Shown here: positions 23,146 through 31,690 of the stretch, piece after piece
Layout of the letters: every line of letters begins with the position of its first letter
Position numbering within the stretch: the stretch's first letter is position 1
Assembly (NCBI GenBank): GCA_016181245.1
Contig: JACOZR010000018.1
Location: forward strand, 1 to 43,229
Source: Candidatus Woesearchaeota archaeon
GTDB lineage: Archaea; Nanobdellota; Nanobdellia; SCGC-AAA011-G17; GW2011-AR20
Direction: 5' to 3'
Length of the DNA: 43,229 nucleotides
The notes under the pieces: generated by a model
The model's database searches: none
The model's input: only the letters and a program-made list of their open reading frames with translations
Told to the model about the DNA's origin: nothing
Translations under genes and position numbers: made by a program

Positions 23146-23146
23146 T

Positions 23147-24640
23147 CTATTGATAATTCTCTAGAGTATTACTTGACTGCATTTGTTTTAAAATGAATTT
23201 CATTGATTTTTCTTTTCTTTTAGCTGACCAGTAATATCCTTGTTCTCTTGTATCTTTTGTCATTAATTGGATTATTCTTCCAGAAGCTATTCTACCAACT
23301 CTACCTGCTCTTTGTATCGCTCTTATTTCTGATGGCACGCAATCGTAAAATATCGCTAAATTTGCTCCTGAAATATCTAAACCTTCTTCTCCAATTGAAG
23401 TACAGATAAGTGTATTGTAATCTCCTTCCTCAAATGTTTTTATTGTACTTATCTGCTCTTTTTGTGACAACCCCGATTTTTGTCCTATTAATTTTAATGG
23501 CTTTATTTTTGGCTCTTGGCCTAGAAATGTTATTATCTCATCTATTGTATCTCTGTAATTTGCAAATACTATTGTTTTTGTTTTTTCTGGTTCTTTCTTA
23601 AGTGCTCCTATTAGTGCTAATAACTTTGGATGTTTTATTCCTTTTTTTATTAAATCTGTATTTTTTTCCATGACATTTTTTATTTCTTTATTATTAACTA
23701 ATGCCTTTGCAGCCTTGGAATTTTCACTTTTTAATTTTTCCCAGTACTTTTGTATTGCTTCTAATCCTTGTGTTTCAAGAAGTTCTAGAAGATAATCTAT
23801 CTTAAGTAAATACGATGTTAAAGATACACCATAAAAGGCTATCTGGTTTTTATTTTCTATTTCTTTTCTCAACTGATATTGCAATTTTAATATATCTGTT
23901 TTGTTAATTACATTTGCTGGTTTATAGAATCCCAGTTTTTCAAGATCTTTTAATCTTAACTTGTAAATATTTTTTATTACCTTATGAATTTCTTTCATTT
24001 CTTTTGGTAATTCTACTTCTACCCAGGTTATATCTTTTTTTTGTACATATTGTGCTACTTCTTTATGTTGTTCTTCTCTTATTTCTACTCTTTCTATGAA
24101 AAGATTTTTACAGACATCATTTATTTTTTCTCTTGTACCCCCTGGTGAAGCTGTTAAGGCAATTATTCTTTGATTATTCGCTTGTTGATTGTAAAAGAAT
24201 GCAACTCTCGTATTAGCGTAGTTTTCTTTTGACCTGTGCGCTTCATCAATAACTAAAAGTGAAACATCTTCTAGACTTATTCTCCCATTCTCCAAATCTT
24301 TTTGTATTGTTTGAGGTGTTGCAATTATTATCTTGCTTTTTTTGAATATTTCAATTCTATTTTTTGGAGAAATTATCCCAGTTAACATTTGAATGTATTC
24401 TTCTTCTAGGTTGGTGTTTGCTTGAAACTCCTTTTTTATTTGTGATGCCAATGGTTTTGTTGGTGTAAGAAACAGGATTTGTGTATTCTTATAATCGTTT
24501 AATCTTTTCATTGCTAGTAAAATTGCTGTTTTTGTTTTTCCTAATCCTGTTGGGAGAATTATTAATGTATTGTGGTTTAATGCTGTTTTTACTATGTTTT
24601 CCTGATATTCTCTCGGAGTATAATCTTTGATTTCAAACAT
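23147..24640 (-). CDS. hef: SF2 DEAH helicase (Hef helicase half)
   Basis: 497 residues from the ATG at 24640; a reverse-strand TATA-like GTTTAAATATACTT (about 24657-24670) is 25 bases upstream, favouring this start over 24646. Helicase motifs are Q-like YTPREYQ, Walker A PTGLGKT (30-36), DEAH (132-135), TASPGG, and motif VI QRAGRVGR. A helical insertion between the RecA domains (about 225-325) is typical of the Hef/FANCM/MDA5 branch. The protein ends after the helicase core, with no nuclease. It remodels stalled forks and probably works with the separate ERCC4 nuclease at 21976-22632. Confidence 0.92.
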   Translation of the reverse strand: MFEIKDYTPREYQENIVKTALNHNTLIILPTGLGKTKTAILLAMKRLNDYKNTQILFLTPTKPLASQIKKEFQANTNLEEEYIQMLTGIISPKNRIEIFKKSKIIIATPQTIQKDLENGRISLEDVSLLVIDEAHRSKENYANTRVAFFYNQQANNQRIIALTASPGGTREKINDVCKNLFIERVEIREEQHKEVAQYVQKKDITWVEVELPKEMKEIHKVIKNIYKLRLKDLEKLGFYKPANVINKTDILKLQYQLRKEIENKNQIAFYGVSLTSYLLKIDYLLELLETQGLEAIQKYWEKLKSENSKAAKALVNNKEIKNVMEKNTDLIKKGIKHPKLLALIGALKKEPEKTKTIVFANYRDTIDEIITFLGQEPKIKPLKLIGQKSGLSQKEQISTIKTFEEGDYNTLICTSIGEEGLDISGANLAIFYDCVPSEIRAIQRAGRVGRIASGRIIQLMTKDTREQGYYWSAKRKEKSMKFILKQMQSSNTLENYQ

Positions 24641-24681
24641 AATCATAAAGGTTTAAAAGTATATTTAAACTATGTTATACT

Positions 24682-24948
24682 ATGATAACTAAGATTTTAG
24701 GAATTATAGACCTTTTGGCAGCTTCTTTTCTCCTATTAGCTGGTTTTGATGTTATTTTCACAAGTTCTTTCATATTAATAACTGCTTTATTGTTAGTAAA
24801 GAGTTTAATATTCTTAACAAACTGGACTAGTTGGATTGATCTGGTTATTGTGATTTTTATGATTTTAATTTTATTTAATTTTTACACTTTTATCAATTTA
24901 TTTTTTGCATTATGGTTACTCCAAAAAGGAGTTCTTTCCCTTTTTTAA
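24682..24948 (+). CDS. Small integral membrane protein, 88 residues
   Basis: Almost wholly hydrophobic, with about three to four membrane helices (ILGIIDLLAASFLLLAGF, FILITALLLVKSLIFL, WIDLVIVIFMILILFNF, FINLFFALWLLQKGV). It is recognisably like small DPANN or archaeal membrane proteins of unknown function. It diverges from the Hef helicase gene; TTTAAAAGT near 24651-24659 lies ~27 bases upstream. Its stop overlaps by four bases the end of the convergent membrane protein gene at 24945. Confidence 0.6.
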   Translation: MITKILGIIDLLAASFLLLAGFDVIFTSSFILITALLLVKSLIFLTNWTSWIDLVIVIFMILILFNFYTFINLFFALWLLQKGVLSLF

Positions 24949-25703
24949 AAATGCTCTGAGAACATTTTTTTACCGTACTCTATATATTTAAAGTAAGCAA
25001 TTGCAAGTATTAATGCGACCACTAAGGCAAGAAGCAGTGCGAATTTTATTGATAAGATTCCTACTAATATTAAGAATAAAATTGCCAAAACTGCTGTGAA
25101 GACATATGTTGTTCTTGAATGCATTGCTATGTAATTTCCTGGAAGAGTTGAAAGAGGTATTAAATTTCCTATTATTATCCATGTATTTACTATTACTCCC
25201 GTTTCTGAGTTCAGCAACATGAAAAAAACTAAAGTTATTGTACTAAAAATAATCCCGGCTATTGTTATTCTTGAGGCTTCATGATCTCTTACGTACTTGT
25301 ATTTTCTATCAATTCTTTCTGAGTCTAATGAAAAATTAGAAATTGCTGTAAAATATTGCAAGCCTGAAGATACTAAAGTTACAAAAATTGCTATTATCTG
25401 CCCTAGATAAGTTGGTAATGGGATATGAAATGCTTTTAGTGATATCTTTTTTTCTAACTCTTGGATTCTCCACAAACCAAAAGTTAATGATATCCTGTAA
25501 TATTTTGCTGCTAATTTGTAGCCTAAAATAAGCATCTGCGCAGAGACTGTTACAATTAGGAACGTCCTTATTAGATTCAATGTCCATGATGCTGTTGTTG
25601 TGATTTCTTTTCTATCGTTATATGCAAAAATTAATGTTAAGAGAATTATTAGAATTAAACTATCCTTGATTTCCTTTGATAATTTTAATGATACCTTCTT
25701 CAT
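24945..25703 (-). CDS. Multi-pass membrane protein resembling a degenerate site-2-protease-like family
   Basis: I place the start at the ATG at 25703 (252 residues), 44 bases inside the TraB gene end; an upstream ATG at 25715 is possible. There are six or so membrane helices. The stretch DSERIDRKYKYVRDHEASRITIAGII and the later NLIPLSTLPGNYIAMHSRTTYVF recall archaeal M50-like membrane proteins, in which the second segment usually carries an N-x-x-P-x-x-x-D-G metal-binding loop. Here no HExxH is present and the Asp-Gly is replaced, so an active protease is unlikely. It overlaps the TraB gene and is probably co-expressed. Confidence 0.55.
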   Translation of the reverse strand: MKKVSLKLSKEIKDSLILIILLTLIFAYNDRKEITTTASWTLNLIRTFLIVTVSAQMLILGYKLAAKYYRISLTFGLWRIQELEKKISLKAFHIPLPTYLGQIIAIFVTLVSSGLQYFTAISNFSLDSERIDRKYKYVRDHEASRITIAGIIFSTITLVFFMLLNSETGVIVNTWIIIGNLIPLSTLPGNYIAMHSRTTYVFTAVLAILFLILVGILSIKFALLLALVVALILAIAYFKYIEYGKKMFSEHF

Positions 25704-26331
25704 GCCCAGCGCCAACTATTGCAAATATTGTCTTAGTTGGATTATTAGTCATTAGGCTATATAAGTTTTTTGCCATCACATGATTTCTTTCTTCTATTAA
25801 GACATTGTAAACATTAGGGTAGGAGTTCTTTACTATTTGAACCATTTTTTCTATTGTTTCTTTAGGAGGTATTTTTCTTAAATCAAAAGGTTCTATCTGT
25901 GGTTTTCTGGTTATTAGCCCTTTTATTATTTCTTTAACAAATCTTAATTTTTCTCTCCATGTTACACTTTTTGATAATTTTTTTAGTGTAATTGATATAT
26001 CCTGGTCTATTAGGGCTATAGCCAACTTGTGTTTTTTTGCTAATTTTATTGCTGTTTTCATTTCGCTTCCAGGGGTTACTCCCACAAGCTTTCCTAGCTT
26101 TTTTTCAATATAAGCCCCTATTAAGTTCATTAAGAAACCCTTTATGCCTAGATATCTTATATCTTTTATACTCAGCTTTTTTTCCTGGAATAAGGCATAA
26201 ACTCTCTTTTGGTCTAGTTCTATTGCCACTATCTCTGGCTTTTTTGCTTCTATAAACTCCTTTACTTTGTCTATTGACTCTTGGGCTATGTGTGATGTTC
26301 CAAGTAGATATATATTTCTGTAAGATAGCAT
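25660..26331 (-). CDS. TraB/PrgY family protein
   Basis: 223 residues with the family landmarks GTSHIAQES (11-19) near the start and VGAGHEEGI near the end, plus the conserved VAIELDQKRVYAL and ALIDQDI phrases. TraB proteins were first known as plasmid pheromone shut-off factors. The fold is related to Tiki proteases and EreA/ChaN-like enzymes, with the GxxH and GxGH histidines as candidate catalytic or metal residues. The common C-terminal membrane extension is absent; instead a separate overlapping gene (24945-25703) encodes membrane helices, so the pair may be a split version of the membrane-attached TraB protein. Confidence 0.85.
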   Translation of the reverse strand: MLSYRNIYLLGTSHIAQESIDKVKEFIEAKKPEIVAIELDQKRVYALFQEKKLSIKDIRYLGIKGFLMNLIGAYIEKKLGKLVGVTPGSEMKTAIKLAKKHKLAIALIDQDISITLKKLSKSVTWREKLRFVKEIIKGLITRKPQIEPFDLRKIPPKETIEKMVQIVKNSYPNVYNVLIEERNHVMAKNLYSLMTNNPTKTIFAIVGAGHEEGIIKIIKGNQG

Positions 26332-26346
26332 ATCATAAGAGAAATC

Positions 26347-26360
26347 TTTAAATATATAAA
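26347..26360. promoter_or_regulatory. Bidirectional TATA element between traB-like and PRC-barrel genes
   Basis: TTTAAATATATAAA lies 24-25 bases from both start codons (26331 reverse, 26377 forward). One near-symmetric element may therefore promote both leaderless messages. Confidence 0.5.
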
Positions 26361-26376
26361 CTGAGTGTAGAAAGTT

Positions 26377-26649
26377 ATGTTAAGAACAAAAAGAGTCACA
26401 GAAGTTTATGATATGAAGGTTTTTACCGATGATGGAAACTATTTTGGTGATATTGAAGAAACTATTTTAGGTTCTAACAAAGTTTTTGGATGGAAAGTAA
26501 GGGCAACTAAGGGGTCTTATCTAAGCAAGGTTTTAGGTGGTGCTAAAGGGGTTATTGTTCCACACCAGATGATAAGGTCTTTTGGTGATGTTGTTCTAAT
26601 TAGTAAAGATGCTATTCCACAGCAAGAACAGAGTGAAGAAGAAGAGTAA
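26377..26649 (+). CDS. PRC-barrel-like domain protein with acidic tail
   Basis: 90 residues. VTEVYDMKVFTDDGNYFGDIEE followed by NKVFGWKVRA and GVIVPHQMIRSFGDVVLISK gives the strand order of a PRC-barrel. The last nine residues are mostly Gln/Glu. It is diverged from the one at 11550-11813. It starts the forward block that continues into three membrane-protein genes (32 bases apart, with a separate TATA at 26651-26660), so co-function with the pilus-like system is possible but unproved. Confidence 0.7.
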   Translation: MLRTKRVTEVYDMKVFTDDGNYFGDIEETILGSNKVFGWKVRATKGSYLSKVLGGAKGVIVPHQMIRSFGDVVLISKDAIPQQEQSEEEE

Positions 26650-26681
26650 AATTTATATAGTTCTGAAATCAAAAGATTTTT

Positions 26682-27266
26682 ATGGCTTCATCTTTGCAGA
26701 ATGCTGTTCAATTTTTTCAAGAATTTGGTTTATTTGATGTAGTTTTGCCATTTCTTTTGGTTTTTTCTCTTGTTTTTGCAGTGCTTGAGAAAACTATGAT
26801 TCTAGGGAAAGAAACCCATGGTGGGAGAGATATTCCAAATAAAAATTTGAATGCCTCGATGGCTTTTGTTATAGCTATGTTGGTTATTGCAAGCACTAGA
26901 ATTGTAGGCATAATCAATACCGCTTTACCAAATATAATGCTTTTATTGGTTGTTTCATTAATGTTCCTTTTGCTTATTGGGATATTTGTTGGAACTGGAG
27001 AACTTAATTTTTCAAAAGAGCATACAAAGGCAAATACTTTTATCTTATTTGTCATGTTTTTTGGTGTTGTTTTGGTTTTTTTAGATGCTATTCCAACTGA
27101 TTCTGGTAAAAGCTGGTTGGATTTTGTTTGGGATTTTATTTTAAATCAATGGAGTGGAGCTGTGTTTTCATCCATTGTCATACTACTGGTGATTATAGGA
27201 GCAATACTTTATGTAACAAATACTCCTAAACCTTCTGGCGGAGAAAATAGAAAAGGAGCTGATTAA
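26682..27266 (+). CDS. Tandem paralogous membrane protein 1 of 3
   Basis: 194 residues, about five membrane helices. The N-terminal phrase LFDVVLPFLLVFSLVFAVLEKT and then KNLNASMAFVIAMLVI recur in the next two genes, so the three are tandem duplicates. A polar loop (about 37-50) contains Gly/His residues; the C-terminus is short and polar (TPKPSGGENRKGAD). No family name can be given. Position ahead of secretion ATPase, platform and pilin-like genes suggests a membrane component of that apparatus. TATA ATTTATATAG (26651-26660) is 26 bases upstream; the following gene starts after two bases. Confidence 0.65.
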   Translation: MASSLQNAVQFFQEFGLFDVVLPFLLVFSLVFAVLEKTMILGKETHGGRDIPNKNLNASMAFVIAMLVIASTRIVGIINTALPNIMLLLVVSLMFLLLIGIFVGTGELNFSKEHTKANTFILFVMFFGVVLVFLDAIPTDSGKSWLDFVWDFILNQWSGAVFSSIVILLVIIGAILYVTNTPKPSGGENRKGAD

Positions 27267-27268
27267 TT

Positions 27269-27841
27269 ATGGTTTCACAAATACAAGATGTTTTTGCACA
27301 ATTGCAGAATATTGGGCTTTATGATTTTATATTACCTTTTTTATTGGTTTTTACTATTGTTTTTGCTATTCTGGAGAAAACTTATATTTTTGGAAAAACT
27401 AGCGGTCCAAATGGAGAATCTAAAAGGAATATAAATGCTGTTGTTGCCCTTGTTTTAGGACTGATAATTGTTAATCAATTTGAAATCATTCAAAGCTTGA
27501 ATAACTTTTTACCTAAGATATCTTTTTTCATAATTGTATCTTTAATGATACTAATTTTATTTGGGTTGTTTGGTGCTAATGTAGAGAGAGGATTGAGTGG
27601 ATTTTTATTGACTGGTGCTGCAATTATATCTCTTGTTGCTACTTATTGGGCTTTGGGGCCTAGCTTGGACTTTAGAGTTCCTTATTGGGTGCAAGACAAT
27701 GCCTCAACCATTCTTGTTTTGTTAATAATTTTAATAATAATATTTGCTGTTGTAAGTGGTGGAGGCAATAGGCAACAAAATACATTTGATACTTGGCATA
27801 ATAACTTGGAAAAACTTTGGGGTAGAGGTCCTTCTCACTAA
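27269..27841 (+). CDS. Tandem paralogous membrane protein 2 of 3
   Basis: 190 residues and about five membrane helices. It opens with LYDFILPFLLVFTIVFAILEKT and continues with KRNINAVVALVLGLII, matching the first copy almost position for position. It differs in its middle loops and ends in a hydrophilic tail with Gly/Asn/Gln and a WHNNLEKLWGRG segment. The start is two bases after the stop of copy 1 and the stop directly abuts the ATG of copy 3, so the three are translated from one message and may form a hetero-oligomer. Confidence 0.65.
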   Translation: MVSQIQDVFAQLQNIGLYDFILPFLLVFTIVFAILEKTYIFGKTSGPNGESKRNINAVVALVLGLIIVNQFEIIQSLNNFLPKISFFIIVSLMILILFGLFGANVERGLSGFLLTGAAIISLVATYWALGPSLDFRVPYWVQDNASTILVLLIILIIIFAVVSGGGNRQQNTFDTWHNNLEKLWGRGPSH

Positions 27842-28405
27842 ATGGCAACTGTTTTAGATATTAGCTTATTGAAACTTATTGCACCTATTTTTTCATTTAT
27901 TTTTGTTTTTACTCTTGTCTATGCAGTTATGGACAAGTTTAAACTAGTTGGGGATAATAAGGGAATTCATGCAGCAATTGCCTTCTCAATAGCAATGGTA
28001 TTCATGTTTGCAGGAGATGCTATCAAATTTGTTAATTTCATAACCCCCTGGTTTATCATTATGCTTATTGTAGGAATGTTTATAATTACATTTTTTGTGT
28101 TCTTTGGCGTTTCTACAAAAACAATAGGAGAGCAGGTTATGACTGATCCAAGGGTTGTTTGGACAATCATCATAATTAGCATTATTATATTATTTGTTTC
28201 TATAGGCCAGGTATTTGGTTCTGATTTGCCTGGGCAGTTTGATGAAAATGGTCAAAGAATTTCAGTAGAGAATGATAGTGGAACTGCAACATCTGAAGGG
28301 TTACAGGCAATTGTACATCCTAGGGTCTTGGGCGCATTATTCTTATTAGTTATTGCTGCCTTTGCTATAAGGCTTATATCTGAAAATGTAGTGCCCATAA
28401 AATAA
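27842..28405 (+). CDS. Tandem paralogous membrane protein 3 of 3
   Basis: 187 residues, the most diverged copy: IFSFIFVFTLVYAVMDKFKLVG and KGIHAAIAFSIAMVFMF take the places of the conserved phrases, and LEKT becomes MDKF. It has about five membrane helices, with one longer polar loop (about 125-155, PGQFDENGQRISVENDSGTA) before the last helix, probably outside the membrane. It has no gap to copy 2. It converges on the coiled-coil genes on the reverse strand, one base apart. Confidence 0.65.
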   Translation: MATVLDISLLKLIAPIFSFIFVFTLVYAVMDKFKLVGDNKGIHAAIAFSIAMVFMFAGDAIKFVNFITPWFIIMLIVGMFIITFFVFFGVSTKTIGEQVMTDPRVVWTIIIISIIILFVSIGQVFGSDLPGQFDENGQRISVENDSGTATSEGLQAIVHPRVLGALFLLVIAAFAIRLISENVVPIK

Positions 28406-28406
28406 A

Positions 28407-28991
28407 CTATTTTTTTAATTTATTAGTTATTCTTTCTAATTCTTTTATGTTTGTGACTAAAGGATCCAGTATTTTTTCAAATACTTTTTCCAAGGCTTTC
28501 ATTTCAGTGCTAATATTCAGTATATTTTCATTATATTCAGAAACTTTTCCTAGAACTGCTTTTTGTAAATTATTGAAACGATCTTGTGTTCTAATTAGTT
28601 CTTGTTTTATAGAAACCATTTCTCTATCTGTACGCTCTTTCCAGAGCTCAAAATTCCCGGCCCTAGCCATGAATTCTTGCCATCTCTCTTCTATAATTGA
28701 TTCTGCTATTTCTTGGATTTCTTCTGATGAAGAAGATTGTTGGTAATACTGAGGATTATAATTTCTTTCTACTACTGGGAATTGTGGACTTTCTTCCCAG
28801 GGAGAAGGAGCTTCTTCTATTAATTCTTGCTCAGCACTTTGTGGTTTTTCTTTTGTTTGCTGAGGTGCATTTGTTGTAAACTGATCTAGTGTATCCAGTA
28901 TATTCTGCTGTTTTTTTGGACTCTCATCAACTGGTTCTTGATTATCCATCTGACTGTAAGGATCTTTTTTTTGTTCTGGTATTTTTATCAC
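28407..28991 (-). CDS. Coiled-coil protein, FlaC/FlaE-like C-terminal part
   Basis: 194 residues. The first ~85 residues are low-complexity and rich in Gln, Pro, Glu and Ser. Residues ~88-194 are a long charged coiled coil, with LGKVSEYNENILNISTEMKA and VFEKILDPLVTNIKEL at the end. This C-terminal pattern (helix ending in a conserved Asp-Pro before a last helix) recalls archaellum FlaC/D/E proteins, which form the cytoplasmic ring around the FlaI motor. The GTG at 28991 overlaps the upstream gene by 50 bases; the ATG at 28949 (overlap 8) is the alternative. It is encoded opposite to the ATPase but beside it. Confidence 0.6.
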   Translation of the reverse strand: MIKIPEQKKDPYSQMDNQEPVDESPKKQQNILDTLDQFTTNAPQQTKEKPQSAEQELIEEAPSPWEESPQFPVVERNYNPQYYQQSSSSEEIQEIAESIIEERWQEFMARAGNFELWKERTDREMVSIKQELIRTQDRFNNLQKAVLGKVSEYNENILNISTEMKALEKVFEKILDPLVTNIKELERITNKLKK

Positions 28992-29367
28992 CCCTATTTT
29001 CTAAAGCTTTTTGTAATTGAGAATCTGTTACGAATTTTAGAGGATTCCAAAATTCTACATATTTCTCCAAAACCTTTAACTGCTCTTTTTTTGCGAAGAA
29101 TCTTAGTTCTTCGGCTATTTTTGCCATTGAATTTTTTATTTCAAACATCTCGGATTTTAAATCTCTTACATCCTGATTTACTTCTTTTATCTCTTGGTGA
29201 AGCTTTTTGTATTCTGCAATCATATTCTGATTTACTATTAAAACTCTATCTCTAAGGTTATCGTATCTTGCTTCCAAAAGCCTCACTCTTTCAGATGGAT
29301 CAATTTGAAATTGCTCTTGCATTGTTATTAATACATTACCCTGGCTTAAAAACATTTTGCTTTTCAT
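28942..29367 (-). CDS. Coiled-coil protein, FlaC/FlaE-like
   Basis: Up to 141 residues. A coiled coil spans about residues 25-100 (RVRLLEARYDNLRDRVLIVN to IAEELRFFAKKEQLKVLEKY) and is followed by FWNPLKFVTDSQLQKALENR, reminiscent of the short C-terminal segment of archaellum FlaE/FlaC ring proteins. The start is uncertain: the promoter spacing suggests translation may begin at codon 5 (29355) or at codon 16 (29322, MQEQFQ) instead of 29367. It is divergent from the secretion ATPase and overlaps the next coiled-coil gene, so these two likely form a motor-associated complex. Confidence 0.6.
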   Translation of the reverse strand: MKSKMFLSQGNVLITMQEQFQIDPSERVRLLEARYDNLRDRVLIVNQNMIAEYKKLHQEIKEVNQDVRDLKSEMFEIKNSMAKIAEELRFFAKKEQLKVLEKYVEFWNPLKFVTDSQLQKALENRGDKNTRTKKRSLQSDG

Positions 29368-29371
29368 AACT

Positions 29372-29382
29372 TTTTTATATAG
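29372..29382 (+). promoter_or_regulatory. TATA box of the secretion ATPase gene
   Basis: TTTTTATATAG is centred 25 bases before the ATG at 29402, which decides that start over the in-frame upstream codon at 29357. Read on the other strand, the same element may serve the divergent coiled-coil gene. Confidence 0.5.
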
Positions 29383-29401
29383 CCTTAATTTGGATATATG
29401 T

Positions 29402-31690
29402 ATGCTTTTTGATAAGAAAATTAAACCTGGAGATTATATCATTGAAAAAGAAGGTGCAAATACTATTCTTAAAATAAATTTTGATGGTTATCCTTCTGTG
29501 CCTAGTGTGGAAGATAGCGACTCTACTATGGCAAAAGTTGTAGACATTCTTGTGGAGTCTCCAGGTGTTAATACAATAATGTTTGCTCAAAGAAGAAATT
29601 ATGTTTACAGCTATGAACAGACTAACATCTTAAATGAAATTGCAGGGCTTTATAATTATTTAACAAAGCAAAAAAAAATCTTGTCTTTGAGCTTCTTTGA
29701 GCAAACAGAGGCTTTTCAGTTTTATTCTTCTGAATGGAGAGAAACTTTGAACTCTATTGTTTATAGCTTATTAAAGAGCGATCCTGCTGGAGCATATGTT
29801 GAACTTAAAAGAATTGCAAGGGATGAGCGTATAAAGATAAAAAAAACAGAATCTTTAGAAGAGGTACATGCGAGATCTGCCTACATTGAAACCCTTAATT
29901 ATCTTATCAAGTTGTTGGATGGAACTACATTGATTTCTAGCATTAAAAATTCTCTTGCCGGGCATGTAGTTGGAAGTAGAGGCATTTATCGAACTATTTT
30001 CAAACCGGAAGTAGGACCTGATTTTGTTTTTACTAGATTAATGGCTGATATTCCTTTGCACGCAGAGGAAATTGATGCTTATAGTTTAGATGCCGGGACA
30101 GATGTAACTATTTATAGAATTCCGAATGACATTAAGTATTATTACCATCTAAGTCCTCCTGAGTTTAAGATTTCTGAGGAAAAATATGTTTTGTTAGATT
30201 TAGCAAGAAATTCTATGCTTGAATATAAACCTAAAAAGGAAGAATTTACTGATCCAGAAAAAATGAGAAGAACCTTTTTTAACATTGGTAGAGATATGCT
30301 GGGGGAATTAGCCGAAAATAGAGGTTATGACTTAAGTTATGCTGAAATTGAGGAACTTGCACATATTCTCGTGAGGTATACTGTTGGATTTGGATTTGTT
30401 GAACTTTTGCTTAAAGACAAAAATATTCAAGATATTAATGTAAATGGTCCAATAGGAGAAACACCGCTTTTTATTGTTCATGCAAACTATGATGAGTGTA
30501 CTACTAACATTATTCCTGCAAGAGAAGACGGGGAAAGTTGGGCTACAAAGTTTAGAATAATTAGTGGAAGACCTTTGGATGAGGCTAATCCTGTTTTAGA
30601 TACTGAACTTGTTTTGCCTTATGCTAGAGTAAGAGTTGCTGCAATGGGCAGGCCATTAAACCCTACTGGATTGGCTTTTGCTTTTAGAAGGCATAGAGAT
30701 AACCCTTGGACATATCCTTTGTTTATTTCAAATAGAATGATGGGGCCTTATGCAGCAGGGCTTTTAAATTTCTTAGTTGATGGCGGGAGATCGATGTTAT
30801 TTGCAGGTACAAGAGGATCCGGAAAGACTTCTTTATTGGGAAGTACATTAGTGGAGTTGATGAGGAAACATAGGATAATTACTGTTGAAGATACGCAAGA
30901 GATTCCTGTTGATTATTTGAGAAAAATTGGATATAATATCCAATCGATGAAAGTTAGGAGTGCTTTGACTAAAGGTGGAAGTGAGGTCGGAGCTGACGAA
31001 GGAATAAGAACTAGTTTAAGATTTGGTGATAGTAGTTTGATTGTGGGTGAAATAAGATCTATTGAGTCAAAAGCTTTGTATGAAGCAATGAGAGTCGGAG
31101 CTTTAGCTAATTTGGTAGCGGGGACGATTCATGGAGCTAGCCCATATGCTGTATATGACAGAGTTGTAAATGATTTAGAAGTACCAAAAACAAGTTTTAA
31201 AGCAACAGATATAATTGTAATTAGCAATCCTGTCAAGACAAGCGGAGGATTGCATAAACAAAGAAGGGTTTTGCAAATTACTGAAGTTAGAAAACATTGG
31301 ACTGATGATCCCGTAAAAGAAAATGGATTTGTCGACTTGATGAAATATGATGTTAAAGATGATCTTCTAAAACCAACAGAAGCTTTGCTTCATGGAGACA
31401 GTGATGTTTTAAAATCAATCGCTTCTCAAGTCAAAGAATTTGTTGGGAACTGGGATGCTGTTTTGGAAAATATACAATTGAGAGCTAACATCAAAAGAAC
31501 TCTAGTTGAAACAGCTAATAAAATGGGAAACTATCAACTATTAGAAGCTGATTTTGTTGTTAAAAGTAATGATGCTTTTCATCAACTCATGGATGATGTG
31601 AGAGAAGAAAATGGAAGTTTAGATAGTAAACGCATCTTCTTTGAATGGAATGAATGGTTAAAAAAAGAGGTTAAGAATTTTAAGACATGA
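29402..31690 (+). CDS. Type IV pilus/archaellum-type secretion ATPase (FlaI/GspE family)
   Basis: 762 residues from the ATG at 29402. The N-terminal ~300 residues are a family-specific extension. The ATPase core then shows the N2-type region (LLKDKNIQDINVNGPIGETP), Walker A AGTRGSGKTS (about 468-477), the Asp box ITVEDTQEIP, Walker B SLIVGEIRSIESKALYEAMR and the His box AGTIHGASP. About 180 residues follow the core, longer than in classic FlaI. It powers assembly or retraction of a pilus-like fibre as a hexamer. The stop overlaps the platform gene by ATGA. Confidence 0.92.
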   Translation: MLFDKKIKPGDYIIEKEGANTILKINFDGYPSVPSVEDSDSTMAKVVDILVESPGVNTIMFAQRRNYVYSYEQTNILNEIAGLYNYLTKQKKILSLSFFEQTEAFQFYSSEWRETLNSIVYSLLKSDPAGAYVELKRIARDERIKIKKTESLEEVHARSAYIETLNYLIKLLDGTTLISSIKNSLAGHVVGSRGIYRTIFKPEVGPDFVFTRLMADIPLHAEEIDAYSLDAGTDVTIYRIPNDIKYYYHLSPPEFKISEEKYVLLDLARNSMLEYKPKKEEFTDPEKMRRTFFNIGRDMLGELAENRGYDLSYAEIEELAHILVRYTVGFGFVELLLKDKNIQDINVNGPIGETPLFIVHANYDECTTNIIPAREDGESWATKFRIISGRPLDEANPVLDTELVLPYARVRVAAMGRPLNPTGLAFAFRRHRDNPWTYPLFISNRMMGPYAAGLLNFLVDGGRSMLFAGTRGSGKTSLLGSTLVELMRKHRIITVEDTQEIPVDYLRKIGYNIQSMKVRSALTKGGSEVGADEGIRTSLRFGDSSLIVGEIRSIESKALYEAMRVGALANLVAGTIHGASPYAVYDRVVNDLEVPKTSFKATDIIVISNPVKTSGGLHKQRRVLQITEVRKHWTDDPVKENGFVDLMKYDVKDDLLKPTEALLHGDSDVLKSIASQVKEFVGNWDAVLENIQLRANIKRTLVETANKMGNYQLLEADFVVKSNDAFHQLMDDVREENGSLDSKRIFFEWNEWLKKEVKNFKT

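Noticed and set aside
22633-23146. Split-intein explanation for the two Hef genes
   Set aside because: Neither Hef part has intein blocks at its ends and both domains are complete, so this is a plain gene separation.
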